This document shows positions 44,105-53,981 of a stretch of DNA of 64,000 bases, one piece after another. The number at the start of each line of letters is the position of its first letter. The stretch's first letter is position 1. Under the pieces are notes generated by a model. It had not been told where the DNA came from, searched no databases, and was given only the letters and a program-made list of their open reading frames with translations. The DNA comes from Sandaracinomonas limnophila (GTDB lineage Bacteria; Bacteroidota; Bacteroidia; Cytophagales; Spirosomataceae). Where the stretch lies: positions 62,001 through 126,000 of the forward strand of contig NZ_SACY01000003.1 of the NCBI RefSeq assembly GCF_004005965.1, read 5' to 3'. The position numbers and the translations under genes are program-made.

Positions 44105-47100
44105 CTATTTTGTCCCGAATTTCACATTTACCGCCTCCTCAAAGTTGGTCAAAGATTCTTTCAATTGAAGGATTTCAGTTTCAAAGGAATCAAAATCGCA
44201 AACCTTCGCCTTCACTTCAATGATTTCACAAATTCGATGAACTTCCAAGGCACCAAGGGTACCAGAATTTCCTTTTAAAGTATGTAATTCAGACTGAACA
44301 CCTTTGCAATTGTTTTTTAAATAGGCTGTTTCAGCTGCATCAATTTGGTCCTTAGCTTCTTGAATAAACTCTTCCAACATGCCCAACACAAAACTCACCT
44401 CGCCCCCAACGGCATCTTGGAGAGATTGCAAAATTTCATGGTCAATAACAGTTGTTTCAGGAACCTCAGCCACCAAATCACTTTGCTCACTTTGCTCACT
44501 ATTTTCTTGCAACCACAAGGGTTGCAACTTTTTTTCTTGCAACCACAAGGGTTGCAACTTACTTTCCACTTTGGAAAGAACCATCTCAATCAATGCACCT
44601 GCCCGAATCGGTTTTGCCAAATAATCGTCCATTCCTGCAGTCAAAAAGCGCTCTCTGTCCTCTTTCATGGCATAGGCCGTCATGGCAACTATCGGTGGTA
44701 AGCTAATCTTAGGCGTAGATTTTAGAATTTGTGTGGTTTCCATACCATCTAAACCAGGCATTTGAATATCCATCAAAACCAACTGATATGTATGTTTTTT
44801 AGATAAAATTGCAATTGCCTCCTGTCCCGAGGTTGCTGTATCAACTGTGCATCCTGCTTTTTTCAATATTTCAGATGCGACCTTCCGATTGGTCGCATTA
44901 TCGTCAACCAATAATATATGTGGATTTAAATCTTTTAGAGAATTTTTGATTTCCGTAGAACTTTCCAATACTTTTTTGGCTTGAACTAAACTTGCATCAC
45001 CCTCTTGCAATACGATTGTAAACCAAAAAGTACTCCCCTTGCCTTCCTCTGATTCAACTCCAATTTCTCCATCCATCATTCGGCTCAATTCCTTGGAAAT
45101 TGCCAATCCAAGTCCAGTACCTCCATGCACCTTTTTGGTAGAGTTATCCAGTTGTTGAAATGAATTAAACAATTTCTGAATATTTTCTTTGCTAATTCCA
45201 ACACCTGTATCGGTTACATTTACGCGAATACCAACTTTGTTGCCTTTAATTGAAACTCTTTTGGCCTCAACTGAAACCTTTCCATTTTCAGTAAATTTCA
45301 AGGCATTGGACGTTAAATTCGACAAAATCTGAAGTAAACGAGTTTCATCCGCCACTAAAACCTTTGGAATTTTTCCATCAATTTGGTATTCTAATTTATT
45401 GTTTTTCAAGGCAGCAACCTGAGAAAACAAGGCCATCAATCGATCAAAAACATCCTCAAAAACGACATCGTTGGGGTGTAAAGTCATTTTTCCTGCTTCT
45501 ATTTTAGCCAAATCTAAAATATCATTTAGGATGGTCAAAAGTGTTTCAGAAGACTTTTTAATGGTCTGTACGTAATCTTTTTGCTCCGATTTCAATGGAG
45601 TTTCTGACAATAAGTCGATCATTCCAATGACCCCATTCATTGGCGTACGAATTTCATGACTCATATTGGCCAAAAACTGCTCTTTTACTTTTAAAGAATG
45701 TTCAGCTTGCTCGCGGGCCTCCACCAAATCTTTTTGATTTTTCTTCAAATCGGAAATATCACGAGCAATACCAGAAACCTCTTCAATATTTCCATTTTCC
45801 AAGAAAATCGGATTCAAATAAACTTCCATCCAGGCCTCTTCCTCTTCGCTACCTTGCAATCGAATCTCAAAATGTTGTTTAAAACCCCTAAAAGCTTGTT
45901 TGTAATGTTCTTCCAAATTTCTTTTTTCAGAAACATCTACCAATTTAAAACCCAATTTTTCAGGACTAAAATTGATTTGGGGCTCAATGTTCAATCTTTT
46001 TCGCAGTAAATCTGCATAATCGTGATTAAAGCTTGTTAAGAACATGCGTTTATTCACCGACCACATTAAGTGGGCAGAACCTTCAAAAATAGCATTCAAA
46101 CGAGCCGTTTCTCTGGCCAATGCCGCCTCCGATTGTTTTCTGGCAATGGCCAAGGCCACTTGTCCAGAAATAAAGTCGAGCAATTCTAAATCTCGCTTTT
46201 CGTATTTATTGGTACGCTCGTAAGATTTCACCCCAATAATACCTGTTACTCTATCGCCAATACGCAAAGGAACACAAAGCATTACTTTGGGAACCACACC
46301 GTATAAATATATTTTCTTTTCTTTTGCCAATTGGTGAATATCCTCATCGTGTAAAATGAGGGGTTTATTGGCCATAATTGCGTATTCCGTTAGGCCATTC
46401 CCCAATTTTCTTTTAGTAAAATGTACCCGAGAATTGAAATATTCATCAATATAATAAGGGAAATACAAGAAGCTTTTTCCAGGATCATATTGGGCAATGA
46501 AGAAATTTTTCACATCAATCACCTCACCCAATTGCTTATGAATATTACTGTACAATTCATCCAAACTGGTGGCATTCACCATCACTTGGGCAATGGAAGA
46601 ATACAATTTCGATGCCCTCTCTGCTCGAATTTTAGCAGTTGAGTCATGTAAAATACAACGAAAGGCTGTTGGAACTCCTTTTTCAAATCGACAAGAAACC
46701 GAACCACTGAGGTATAAACGTCTGCCATCTTTTCTGCGGACAACCCCGGTGTATTCTTCTAAAATCTCTCCTCTAATTATTTTATCAAACTGCTCTTGCG
46801 TTTGGTGAGCAAATTCAGGGTGCAAAATATCCTGCCATTTTAAATCTTTCGCCTCTTCCTGAGAATAACCCATAGTATCGCACCAGGCCTTATTCACAAA
46901 CAAAAATCGACCAGATGCACCTATAATTTGTATTAAATCGGTAGTATTATCAATCAACTCCTGCAATTGGGCATTCGAACGATTCAAGGCGTCTGTCACC
47001 TTTTTACGCTCAGAAATATCTTCCCCAATGACACTTAAATATTTTTGATTTTCAACTTCAGAAACAATTGTGGATTTCACTTCCACCCATTTTATTTGTC

Positions 47101-47368
47101 CCGATTTAGTCACATAATCCCTTTCTCTTTCTGCAAATAATCCACCTGAATCTATGGCATTTGCAAATGAAGATCTCCGAAATTCTTGGTCATAACCTGG
47201 CACAAGTGTTGTAAAAAAATCTTTGCCATTTAATTCTTTGTCATTATAGCCCAACAACTGATGGGTATAGGTATTGGCGAAAACAATTTTCCCATCCAAT
47301 GCCATGATAATCCCAAATATTTTGAGACTTTCTACGGTTTGTATGACGCTTGAGAGGGAGAGGGACAT
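44105..47368 (-). CDS. Hybrid histidine kinase with PAS, GAF, receiver and HPt domains
   Basis: Soluble multidomain sensor (1087 aa) lacking obvious membrane helices. Order: PAS (about 10-120), PAS (about 130-250), GAF (about 265-405), PAS (about 415-540), HisKA with phospho-His in [14 protein letters not shown] (about 571), HATPase with DTGVGIS and GGTGLGL, receiver with phospho-Asp in [10 protein letters not shown] (about 865), and HPt with HTLKG (His about 1029). This is a phosphorelay chain without its response regulator nearby. The linker between receiver and HPt (about 932-965) is encoded by repeats that elsewhere occur only after stop codons. The ATG is flanked by a heptamer array. Confidence 0.92.
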   Translation of the reverse strand: MSLSLSSVIQTVESLKIFGIIMALDGKIVFANTYTHQLLGYNDKELNGKDFFTTLVPGYDQEFRRSSFANAIDSGGLFAERERDYVTKSGQIKWVEVKSTIVSEVENQKYLSVIGEDISERKKVTDALNRSNAQLQELIDNTTDLIQIIGASGRFLFVNKAWCDTMGYSQEEAKDLKWQDILHPEFAHQTQEQFDKIIRGEILEEYTGVVRRKDGRRLYLSGSVSCRFEKGVPTAFRCILHDSTAKIRAERASKLYSSIAQVMVNATSLDELYSNIHKQLGEVIDVKNFFIAQYDPGKSFLYFPYYIDEYFNSRVHFTKRKLGNGLTEYAIMANKPLILHDEDIHQLAKEKKIYLYGVVPKVMLCVPLRIGDRVTGIIGVKSYERTNKYEKRDLELLDFISGQVALAIARKQSEAALARETARLNAIFEGSAHLMWSVNKRMFLTSFNHDYADLLRKRLNIEPQINFSPEKLGFKLVDVSEKRNLEEHYKQAFRGFKQHFEIRLQGSEEEEAWMEVYLNPIFLENGNIEEVSGIARDISDLKKNQKDLVEAREQAEHSLKVKEQFLANMSHEIRTPMNGVIGMIDLLSETPLKSEQKDYVQTIKKSSETLLTILNDILDLAKIEAGKMTLHPNDVVFEDVFDRLMALFSQVAALKNNKLEYQIDGKIPKVLVADETRLLQILSNLTSNALKFTENGKVSVEAKRVSIKGNKVGIRVNVTDTGVGISKENIQKLFNSFQQLDNSTKKVHGGTGLGLAISKELSRMMDGEIGVESEEGKGSTFWFTIVLQEGDASLVQAKKVLESSTEIKNSLKDLNPHILLVDDNATNRKVASEILKKAGCTVDTATSGQEAIAILSKKHTYQLVLMDIQMPGLDGMETTQILKSTPKISLPPIVAMTAYAMKEDRERFLTAGMDDYLAKPIRAGALIEMVLSKVESKLQPLWLQEKKLQPLWLQENSEQSEQSDLVAEVPETTVIDHEILQSLQDAVGGEVSFVLGMLEEFIQEAKDQIDAAETAYLKNNCKGVQSELHTLKGNSGTLGALEVHRICEIIEVKAKVCDFDSFETEILQLKESLTNFEEAVNVKFGTK
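44478..44560 (-). repeat. In-frame repeat modules inside the histidine kinase gene
   Basis: Two 21-bp copies of the hairpin with stem TTGCAACC and loop CTTGT (plus 44507-44527 and 44537-44557) are spaced exactly 30 bases. Two TGAGCAAAG units (44478-44499) follow on the sense strand. They encode [17 protein letters not shown] and [10 protein letters not shown] between the receiver and HPt domains. Confidence 0.92.
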
Positions 47369-47486
47369 TGTTAATTGTTAATTGTTAATTGTTAATTGTT
47401 AATTGTTAATTGTTAATTGTTAATTGATAATTGATAATTGATAATTGTTAATTGTTAATTGATAATTGTTAATTGTTAATTGTTAA
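47369..47486 (-). repeat. AACAATT heptamer array between rsmA and the kinase
   Basis: About seventeen units (TTGTTAA on the plus strand, with TTGATAA variants) run uninterrupted from the last codons of rsmA to the kinase start codon. On the minus strand they read AACAATT and are G-free apart from rare variants. Confidence 0.95.
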
Positions 47487-48239
47487 CTGAACGAGTGTTA
47501 CAAAATCTTCAACGGATAATTGTTCAGCGCGTTTATTTAAAAGGGGATGTTCAGGTAATTGCATGGATTTCAAGGCATTTCTCAAAGTTTTACGTCTTTG
47601 ATTAAAGGCCAATTTTACTAAATTTTTGAATTTTTTGGGATCACAATCCAATTTTTTATCAAAATTTCTTCGCAAACGTATCACTCCTGAATTTACTTTC
47701 GGAGGGGGAGTAAATACCTCTGGCCCCAGGGAAAACATGTATTCAATATCGTAATAAGCCTGCAAAAGAACACTTAAAATTCCATAATCCTTATTTCCAG
47801 GTTTGGCTGCCAACCGAACTGCCACTTCTTTTTGTAACATTCCAACCACTTCAATGCATTGATCTTTATACTCTAAAATTCGAAAGAAAATTTGGGTGGA
47901 TATGAAGTAGGGAAAATTGCCAACTATGGCAAAAGGTTTATCACCAAATATATTTTCTAGGGGATATGTCAAAAAATCTCCTTCAATCAATCGAGGACCC
48001 GTAAATTCTAGGTAATGCGTACGTAAATAGGCAACAGATTCGCGGTCAATTTCAATCAAATAAGGTGTATATTCTGTTTTTTTAACCAAAAACTGTGTTA
48101 AAACACCCATACCTGGCCCAATTTCCAACACTTGATCGTAGGCACCTTCTGGTTTTAAACCATCTACAATGGCTTCTGCCGCTTGTAAATCATTTAAAAA
48201 ATGTTGCCCTAAATTCTTTTTTGCTCTTACTTGTTTCAT
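47469..48239 (-). CDS. rsmA: 16S rRNA dimethyladenosine transferase (KsgA)
   Basis: SAM-dependent enzyme that dimethylates two adjacent adenines near the 3' end of 16S rRNA, a late step in 30S assembly. The 256-residue protein has the SAM motif VLEIGPGMGVLT, the NFPYFIS catalytic motif and the VFTPPPKVNSGVIRL and FNQRRKTLRNAL segments. Its C-terminal residues TINN and the stop codon are encoded by the heptamer array, so the tail is not ancestral. A REP-like hairpin region precedes the start. Confidence 0.96.
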   Translation of the reverse strand: MKQVRAKKNLGQHFLNDLQAAEAIVDGLKPEGAYDQVLEIGPGMGVLTQFLVKKTEYTPYLIEIDRESVAYLRTHYLEFTGPRLIEGDFLTYPLENIFGDKPFAIVGNFPYFISTQIFFRILEYKDQCIEVVGMLQKEVAVRLAAKPGNKDYGILSVLLQAYYDIEYMFSLGPEVFTPPPKVNSGVIRLRRNFDKKLDCDPKKFKNLVKLAFNQRRKTLRNALKSMQLPEHPLLNKRAEQLSVEDFVTLVQLTINN

Positions 48240-48263
48240 TTTTTATCCCTGGGTTTCACTCCA

Positions 48264-48344
48264 TTATTCCCGGAGCTTCCGCATATCCTATTTTATTCCC
48301 GGAGCTTCCGCTCCGGGCTAAGCAAGTAAAGTCCTTCGGACTTT
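48264..48344. repeat. REP-like GC-rich palindromes upstream of rsmA
   Basis: A 19-bp direct repeat (TTATTCCCGGAGCTTCCGC) at 48264-48282 and 48293-48311 is followed by a complete hairpin in the second copy (CCCGGAGC, loop TTCC, GCTCCGGG). A second perfect hairpin lies at 48328-48344 (AAAGTCC, loop TTC, GGACTTT). The high GC content contrasts with the AT-rich context. After the thiN stop the minus strand also carries TGAAAAG/GGAAAAG units (48349-48371). Confidence 0.8.
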
Positions 48345-48371
48345 GATGCACTTTTCACTTTTCCCTTTTCA

Positions 48372-49028
48372 CTAATTTGATTCCATCATTAATAGAAATC
48401 CTCCCTCGTATTCAATTTCCACAAAACCATCTTCGGCGGCTTCATTTGAAGAACTTGTTCGATCTCCTAATTCTAAGGACCTATGATCAATTTCCCATTT
48501 CAAGCCTTTACTCTTTATGGTTGTAGCTTTTCCCAAAGGCATGATAGAAAGCATTGTTCCTTTAGCGTACCATTTAATAAATTTTTTAGGTAAAGGATAA
48601 ATAACCGAATAGTCGTCCATCATGACCATTTTTATTTGGTCTGAAAACTTTTTTAAGGAGTGCAAATTATTAAGCGTGTGATCCATTCGCATTCCTGTCC
48701 CCCAAACGATATTTACAGCAGGATATCCTTTTTCAATCAAATACATGATTCCTTTTTCCAAATCGGTATATAACTGGTCGGGCGTGTGTACCTTTTCAAA
48801 TGGGTAATCGATCACCGCTTCATCAAAATCTCTGGAAGAATCAAAATCACCTAACCAGACATCCACTTTAATTCCTAATGGCAAAACGCGTTTTAATGCC
48901 CCATCTAAAACCATCACAGTTGGTGACCATTCCAACAATTGTCCCAACAATTCCGTAGAACATGCCTCCCCATCTGCTATGATTAAAGCGGGTTCTTGTT
49001 TTTCTCGAATGATATGATGTGATGACAT
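48372..49028 (-). CDS. Thiamine diphosphokinase
   Basis: Makes thiamine diphosphate from thiamine and ATP (218 aa). The family signature GDFDS in VDVWLGDFDSSRDFDEAVIDYP and the preceding DGALKRVLPLGIKVD segment are clear. The C-terminal substrate domain contains TRKSKG-like KGLKWEIDHRSLELGDRTSSSNEA. It overlaps the end of moaC by one base and is probably co-transcribed with it. Confidence 0.92.
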   Translation of the reverse strand: MSSHHIIREKQEPALIIADGEACSTELLGQLLEWSPTVMVLDGALKRVLPLGIKVDVWLGDFDSSRDFDEAVIDYPFEKVHTPDQLYTDLEKGIMYLIEKGYPAVNIVWGTGMRMDHTLNNLHSLKKFSDQIKMVMMDDYSVIYPLPKKFIKWYAKGTMLSIMPLGKATTIKSKGLKWEIDHRSLELGDRTSSSNEAAEDGFVEIEYEGGFLLMMESN

Positions 49029-49501
49029 TAGGCTTTAAAATCTGATTTTCCGCCCGACTTCCGAATCAATTTTGTTTCTTGTATAACAATCCCTTTCGAA
49101 ACAGATTTGCACATATCGTAAATAGTTAAAGCTGCCACAGAAGCTCCAACCATAGCCTCCATTTCAACTCCTGTTTTAGCTTCTAATCTACAAATACAAG
49201 TAATTTTCAAACTTTCTTCAAGAACATCAATGTTAATTTTACAAGATTCTAATCCTAGTGGGTGACACATCGGAATTAAATCGCCCGTCTTTTTAGCAGC
49301 CATGGTTCCAGCAATAATAGCAGTTTGCAGAATACCTCCTTTCTTGTTTTCCCAACCTGCTTTTTCAAATAATTCAATATTTTCTTTACCCAACCAAACG
49401 ATTGATTGCGCTTCTGCTTCTCGCACTGTTATTTTCTTGGCTCCAACATCAACCATTCCTGGCTGATCATTGTCTGCAACATGACTAAATTCAATATTCA
49501 T
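49028..49501 (-). CDS. moaC: Cyclic pyranopterin monophosphate synthase
   Basis: Second enzyme of molybdopterin synthesis, 157 aa. The family motifs DLIPMCHPLGLESCKINIDV and KTGVEMEAMVGASVAALTIYDMCKSVSKGIVIQETKLI are complete. Its start abuts the stop of the RND gene without a gap. moeA, the molybdenum insertase, is divergently transcribed just upstream of the RND gene, while moaA is absent from the window. Confidence 0.96.
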   Translation of the reverse strand: MNIEFSHVADNDQPGMVDVGAKKITVREAEAQSIVWLGKENIELFEKAGWENKKGGILQTAIIAGTMAAKKTGDLIPMCHPLGLESCKINIDVLEESLKITCICRLEAKTGVEMEAMVGASVAALTIYDMCKSVSKGIVIQETKLIRKSGGKSDFKA

Positions 49502-51742
49502 TTAAATTGGATCAAATAAATCTAATAAAATGGGTGTAATTAAAAATTCTGTTAAAGTTGCAAAAATTATAGTTATCATTCCAAATAAACCTAAATTTGA
49601 TATTGCCTCAAAATCCGAAAAATAAGTAATTCCTAAACCAGCCATTAGTAAAAAAGATACAAATAACATGGCTTTACCGCAGGTTAGCAAAGTAGACCGA
49701 ATGGCCTGAGAATCCTCTTTTCGAATCAACAAATAATGTGTTAAAAAGTGAATGGTATCATCAATACTTATTCCGAAAATAACTACTAAAATTAAGGCAT
49801 TCGCTGGACTAAATGGAATTCCCAATAAAGCAATTATTCCTAATAAAAGGCATAATGGAATCAAATTAGGCAACAAACTTATAAGGATAAATTTTGACTT
49901 CTTGAACAAAAAGGCCATCATTAAAGAAACCACAATCAAGTCACCCAACAATCCCCAGAAAATATCAGTACGTGAACTTTTATTGGATTGGTCTAGAACA
50001 TGCCCAAATCCAGTAAATTTTACTTGAACGGGCAAGCTAGATTCAATTTTATGCTTCAATTGTATTTCTTTTTTTTCCATCACTTCACTTCCTTCATCCC
50101 TAATTTTACTTGCAAAATAAAACTCTTTTTTCCCATTTAAATTAAATAATGGTTCATCTGCTCGATTGCTTATTTCTTTCAATAAATAGCGTAATTTATC
50201 TTCTGAATTTGGTATAGTAAAATACTCCATTTTACCTTGATGCAATAAATAATTAGCATATTTTAATTGAAAAATCATTGAATAAATCGCCCCAAAATTC
50301 GAATCATTACTTAATTCTTTTTCAATTTTCTCTATACCTTTCACAAAAGCCAAATTGATTGGTTGCGATTCAGCTTTGGTCCTTATTACAAATTCAAATG
50401 GCTTTAAATAACCTATATTTTTTTCAAAATAAGAAAATTCCTGTGCTAGTGCATCCTTTGATTTTACATCATTTGTAAAAAACAAAGATGTTTTTATTTG
50501 AGGAATTAGAAGTATGGAAATCAAAACAAAAAAACTAAATATTAGTAATACCTTTTTTTTCTGCTCATGGGCTAATGAATAAATCCCTGAAAAAACCTTC
50601 GTCCAAATTCCTTGATTTAAAACACTGGTTTGTTTGTAAAAAAAATTTTCATCCAAGACCAATAACAAACTTGGAACAATTACGATTGACAAAAAATAAG
50701 TGATAATAATACCTGTAAAGCCAAACAATCCAAAAAACTTTATAGCTTCAGCAGATGTAAACGATAAGGATAAAAATCCTGTTGAGGAAACCAAGGCTGT
50801 TAGAAAAGTTGCTTTCCCAACTTCCTTCAATGACTCAATAATGGCGTCTTCTTTTTTTAATCCGTGTTGAATTTTTTCATAAAAGACAGATATTAAATGA
50901 ATAGAATCTGAAATACCAACCACGAAAAGGATTGGCACCAATAAATTTGATATCATATTGATTGAAAAACCAAACAGGCTCATCAAACCAAAATTCCAAA
51001 GAATTCCCATCACAACCGTTAAACAGGGAATTAGAATAAGCAAAAAATGCCGAAATAAATAATATAAAACCAATACCAATAAGGCAATGGAAACGATTGA
51101 AAAGACCAAAAAATCATTCCAAATTTTCTCCGAATAAATTGAGCGCATAACAGGTATTCCAAATAAATGAAACTTAACTTTAGAGGAGGTTACTATTTGG
51201 CGAATAGAATGAATTAATGTATCTCTACCTGGCAGGTTAAATAGTTCTTTTTCAATAGTAAAGTAACCCACAACTGATTTTTGATCCTTTGAAAAAAAGC
51301 TTTGATAAATTTTGGATCGACTTTTAAAATACTGCATAGATTCCTGAAACGAACTTTCGGATTTAAAATCGACCAATTTTTTCTCCCCACCATTTAAATT
51401 ACTTGGATTGAACTCTGAAATTTTAGAAAAATAATTGGCTTTTTTAATCCCTTTTAACTGTTCAATTTCCGCAAAAACAGCATTAGCTTTGCTCCCAAAG
51501 CTACTATCAATGCCAACTTGAGATTCTAATGTAACTACAATTTGATGATTTTGACCTAAAGGAAATTTACTTTGGTACTTTTCAAAATCTTGATAAAACG
51601 ATTCATTCTTTGCAAAATAACTATCGAAATCATAGGATATTTTCAATTGAGAAATCTCAAAAACCATAAATATCGAAAGAAACGAAATTGCCCACATGAA
51701 AAACTTTCGTTTACTGATGATAAATTTGAAGAATTGTTGCAT
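49502..51742 (-). CDS. MMPL/RND family transporter
   Basis: Predicted envelope permease of 746 aa in the MMPL branch of the RND superfamily. Two halves each have one helix, a large periplasmic loop and about five helices. The central GISDSIHLISVFYEKIQHG and the C-terminal GISIDDTIHFLTHYLLIRK segments are the family signature with the proton-relay aspartates. The substrate is unknown; such proteins often move lipids or hopanoids. It is the first gene of a run with moaC and the thiamine kinase. Confidence 0.87.
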   Translation of the reverse strand: MQQFFKFIISKRKFFMWAISFLSIFMVFEISQLKISYDFDSYFAKNESFYQDFEKYQSKFPLGQNHQIVVTLESQVGIDSSFGSKANAVFAEIEQLKGIKKANYFSKISEFNPSNLNGGEKKLVDFKSESSFQESMQYFKSRSKIYQSFFSKDQKSVVGYFTIEKELFNLPGRDTLIHSIRQIVTSSKVKFHLFGIPVMRSIYSEKIWNDFLVFSIVSIALLVLVLYYLFRHFLLILIPCLTVVMGILWNFGLMSLFGFSINMISNLLVPILFVVGISDSIHLISVFYEKIQHGLKKEDAIIESLKEVGKATFLTALVSSTGFLSLSFTSAEAIKFFGLFGFTGIIITYFLSIVIVPSLLLVLDENFFYKQTSVLNQGIWTKVFSGIYSLAHEQKKKVLLIFSFFVLISILLIPQIKTSLFFTNDVKSKDALAQEFSYFEKNIGYLKPFEFVIRTKAESQPINLAFVKGIEKIEKELSNDSNFGAIYSMIFQLKYANYLLHQGKMEYFTIPNSEDKLRYLLKEISNRADEPLFNLNGKKEFYFASKIRDEGSEVMEKKEIQLKHKIESSLPVQVKFTGFGHVLDQSNKSSRTDIFWGLLGDLIVVSLMMAFLFKKSKFILISLLPNLIPLCLLLGIIALLGIPFSPANALILVVIFGISIDDTIHFLTHYLLIRKEDSQAIRSTLLTCGKAMLFVSFLLMAGLGITYFSDFEAISNLGLFGMITIIFATLTEFLITPILLDLFDPI

Positions 51743-51782
51743 TGATTCAACTCAAAATGATTATTTTAGAAAGTATTATGTA

Positions 51783-52961
51783 ATGAGTAGTAAAATGATA
51801 AATCCAACTAAAGCTATTGAAATTATTAATCAAAACATTTTTTTACCAAAAATTGTTTCAATTCCATTAGAAAAAAGCATTGATTTTCAATTAGCAGAGG
51901 ATTTGTTTGCTGACCGCGACTTCCCTCCTTTCGACCGCGTGATGATGGATGGAATTGCCACCCAGAACACAGAATCCAAAGAATGGATTCTTGAAAAAAC
52001 CGTATTCGCTGGCCAAGAACAAACAAAATTACATGACCCAAATGCCTGTATTGAAATCATGACAGGTAGTCCATTGCCAGTAGGTTGCACTGCTGTAATT
52101 CCTAAAGAAGAAATTGAATTTATAAAATCTGGAGATCAAATTATTGCCAAATTCATCGGCCAAAATATTGCAAAATCACAATTTATTCATCAAAAAGGGG
52201 CCGATTTAAAAGAAAAAAGTTTACTTATTGCAAAAAATACAAAAATTACTACCTTAGAAATTGCTCTTGCTGCAACTATCGGAAAAAGTAAGCTTCCTGT
52301 ATTTCAAAAACCGACAATAGCCTTAATTTCCACAGGAGATGAATTGGTTCCTGTAGACCAAGTTCCACTTCCACATCAAATAAGAAGCTCAAACATTCCA
52401 ATGTTGTCGGCAACATTAGAAGCAAAAGGATTTCAAACCGAGCAAAAACATATCCCCGATTCAAAAGAATTGTTACAAACCGAAATTGAAAAAAGTTTAC
52501 ATTCCAATGATGTTTTAATTTTATCAGGCGGAGTTTCAGCAGGGAAAAAAGATTTCATTCCTGACGTTTTAAAAGACCTAGGTTTCGACTGTCATTTTCA
52601 TAAAATTGCCCAAAAACCTGGAAAACCGCTTTGGTTTGGTACCCGAAAAAAGGATCAAAAAACTATTTTTGCCCTGCCTGGTAATCCAATTTCTACATTC
52701 ATCTGTTTCAATGTGTATGTCTTACCCTTTCTTCAACAAAAAGATTTAGACTTTTTTGAAACAAAAATTTTGAACGCAAAACCCAATAATAAAGATTTAG
52801 ATTTTTGGTTGCCAGCAAAATGGATTCAAAAAGGAATTGAAGCTGAAATTTTGCCAAACAATGGTTCGGGGGATTTGGTAAACTGGAAAGAAGCAGAAAT
52901 TTTAGTTTGGCAAAAAGCAGGACAAAATTCTGTATATTTACCTTACATCCCCGTAAAATAA
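51783..52961 (+). CDS. moeA: Molybdopterin molybdenumtransferase
   Basis: Inserts molybdenum into molybdopterin-AMP. The gene frame is open from 51696, but that ATG is inside the divergent RND gene, and the ATG at 51783 (MSSKMINPTKA, 392 aa) is the better start. The gephyrin-like motifs are EIMTGSPLPVGCTAVIPKE, ALISTGDELV, LSGGVSAGKKDFIPDVL and KPGKPLWFGTR with FALPGNPIST. It is divergent from the RND-moaC operon, so both directions of the locus serve molybdenum cofactor synthesis. Confidence 0.95.
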   Translation: MSSKMINPTKAIEIINQNIFLPKIVSIPLEKSIDFQLAEDLFADRDFPPFDRVMMDGIATQNTESKEWILEKTVFAGQEQTKLHDPNACIEIMTGSPLPVGCTAVIPKEEIEFIKSGDQIIAKFIGQNIAKSQFIHQKGADLKEKSLLIAKNTKITTLEIALAATIGKSKLPVFQKPTIALISTGDELVPVDQVPLPHQIRSSNIPMLSATLEAKGFQTEQKHIPDSKELLQTEIEKSLHSNDVLILSGGVSAGKKDFIPDVLKDLGFDCHFHKIAQKPGKPLWFGTRKKDQKTIFALPGNPISTFICFNVYVLPFLQQKDLDFFETKILNAKPNNKDLDFWLPAKWIQKGIEAEILPNNGSGDLVNWKEAEILVWQKAGQNSVYLPYIPVK

Positions 52962-52967
52962 AAGGCT

Positions 52968-53981
52968 ATGGAATTAATACTTCATCAGTTCGATCTTCCA
53001 TTAAAACATACGTTCACCATAACACATGAGTCGAGGGACATACAACCTACCCTCATTGTGGAACTAACTTATAAGGGAATAAGTGGATTTGGTGAAGCAA
53101 CAGAAACACCTTATTATGGTGTGACCATGCAAAAAATGATTAGCCAATTAGAGGAAATAAAACCTTTATTAGCAAAAGAGTTTCTTCCGCATCCTTCAGA
53201 TTTTTGGAAAAGTGTTTCCAACAAACTTTTAGACGACCATCCTTTTGCCTTATGTGCCTTAGACGTGGCCTATTGGGATCTTTGGGGAAAATTTCATCAA
53301 AAAAAACTAGTCGATTTATGGGGATTAGATACCTCCAAAAATCCCATAACAGATTATACCATAGGCATTGACACAATTCCCAAAATGATAGAAAAAATGA
53401 AGGAAATGCCTTTTCCTTTGTATAAAATCAAATTGGGAACAAGTGAGGACATTGAAATCATAAAAGCCTTACGAAAAGAAACAGATGCCATATTTCGAGT
53501 AGATGCCAACACAGCCTGGACTCCTATACAAACCCTAGAATTCGCCCCACAACTAAAGGCCCTTGGGGTTGAATTCATTGAACAGCCACTTAAAGCCGAC
53601 AATTGGGATGGCATGAAACAACTAAAAGGAAAATGTGCTCTACCCATTATTGCAGATGAATCGTGCATTTTAGAGGAAGATGTAAGCAAATGTGCAAATA
53701 TTTTTGATGGCATCAACATCAAATTAATGAAATGTGGTGGCATCACTCCAGCACTTCGAATGATTGAAAAAGCGAAAAATTTGAACCTAAAGGTAATGGT
53801 GGGTTGCATGACCGAATCAACCATTGGTTGTTCCGCCATTGCTCAATTACTTCCTTTACTCGATTATGTGGATATGGATGGCTGCTTATTGGTAGATGAC
53901 CAAATTTCTAAAGGTATCACTATAGATTTTGGCAAAGTAATTTATTCTAAACTCCCAGGAACAGGCGCACAACTAATTTAA
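52968..53981 (+). CDS. Dipeptide epimerase (L-Ala-D/L-Glu type)
   Basis: Enolase-superfamily enzyme of 337 aa, muconate-lactonizing subgroup, likely to epimerise L-Ala-D-Glu from murein peptides. The catalytic KxK lysines lie in LYKIKLGT (about 152-154), the metal ligands are VDAN (about 179), EQPL (about 205) and ADES (about 230), and the second base lies in INIKLMKCGG. The neighbouring PLP enzyme and serine hydrolase support a muropeptide-recycling role. Confidence 0.9.
   Translation: MELILHQFDLPLKHTFTITHESRDIQPTLIVELTYKGISGFGEATETPYYGVTMQKMISQLEEIKPLLAKEFLPHPSDFWKSVSNKLLDDHPFALCALDVAYWDLWGKFHQKKLVDLWGLDTSKNPITDYTIGIDTIPKMIEKMKEMPFPLYKIKLGTSEDIEIIKALRKETDAIFRVDANTAWTPIQTLEFAPQLKALGVEFIEQPLKADNWDGMKQLKGKCALPIIADESCILEEDVSKCANIFDGINIKLMKCGGITPALRMIEKAKNLNLKVMVGCMTESTIGCSAIAQLLPLLDYVDMDGCLLVDDQISKGITIDFGKVIYSKLPGTGAQLI

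Noticed and set aside
44379-44706. Plus-strand frames opposite the histidine kinase
   Set aside because: They are shadows of the kinase; repeated peptides reflect the repeat modules.
48095-48346. Small plus-strand frame through the REP-like region
   Set aside because: It overlaps rsmA on the opposite strand and shows no protein family pattern.
51696-51782. N-terminal extension of moeA
   Set aside because: It overlaps the divergent RND gene; the ATG at 51783 fits the family.
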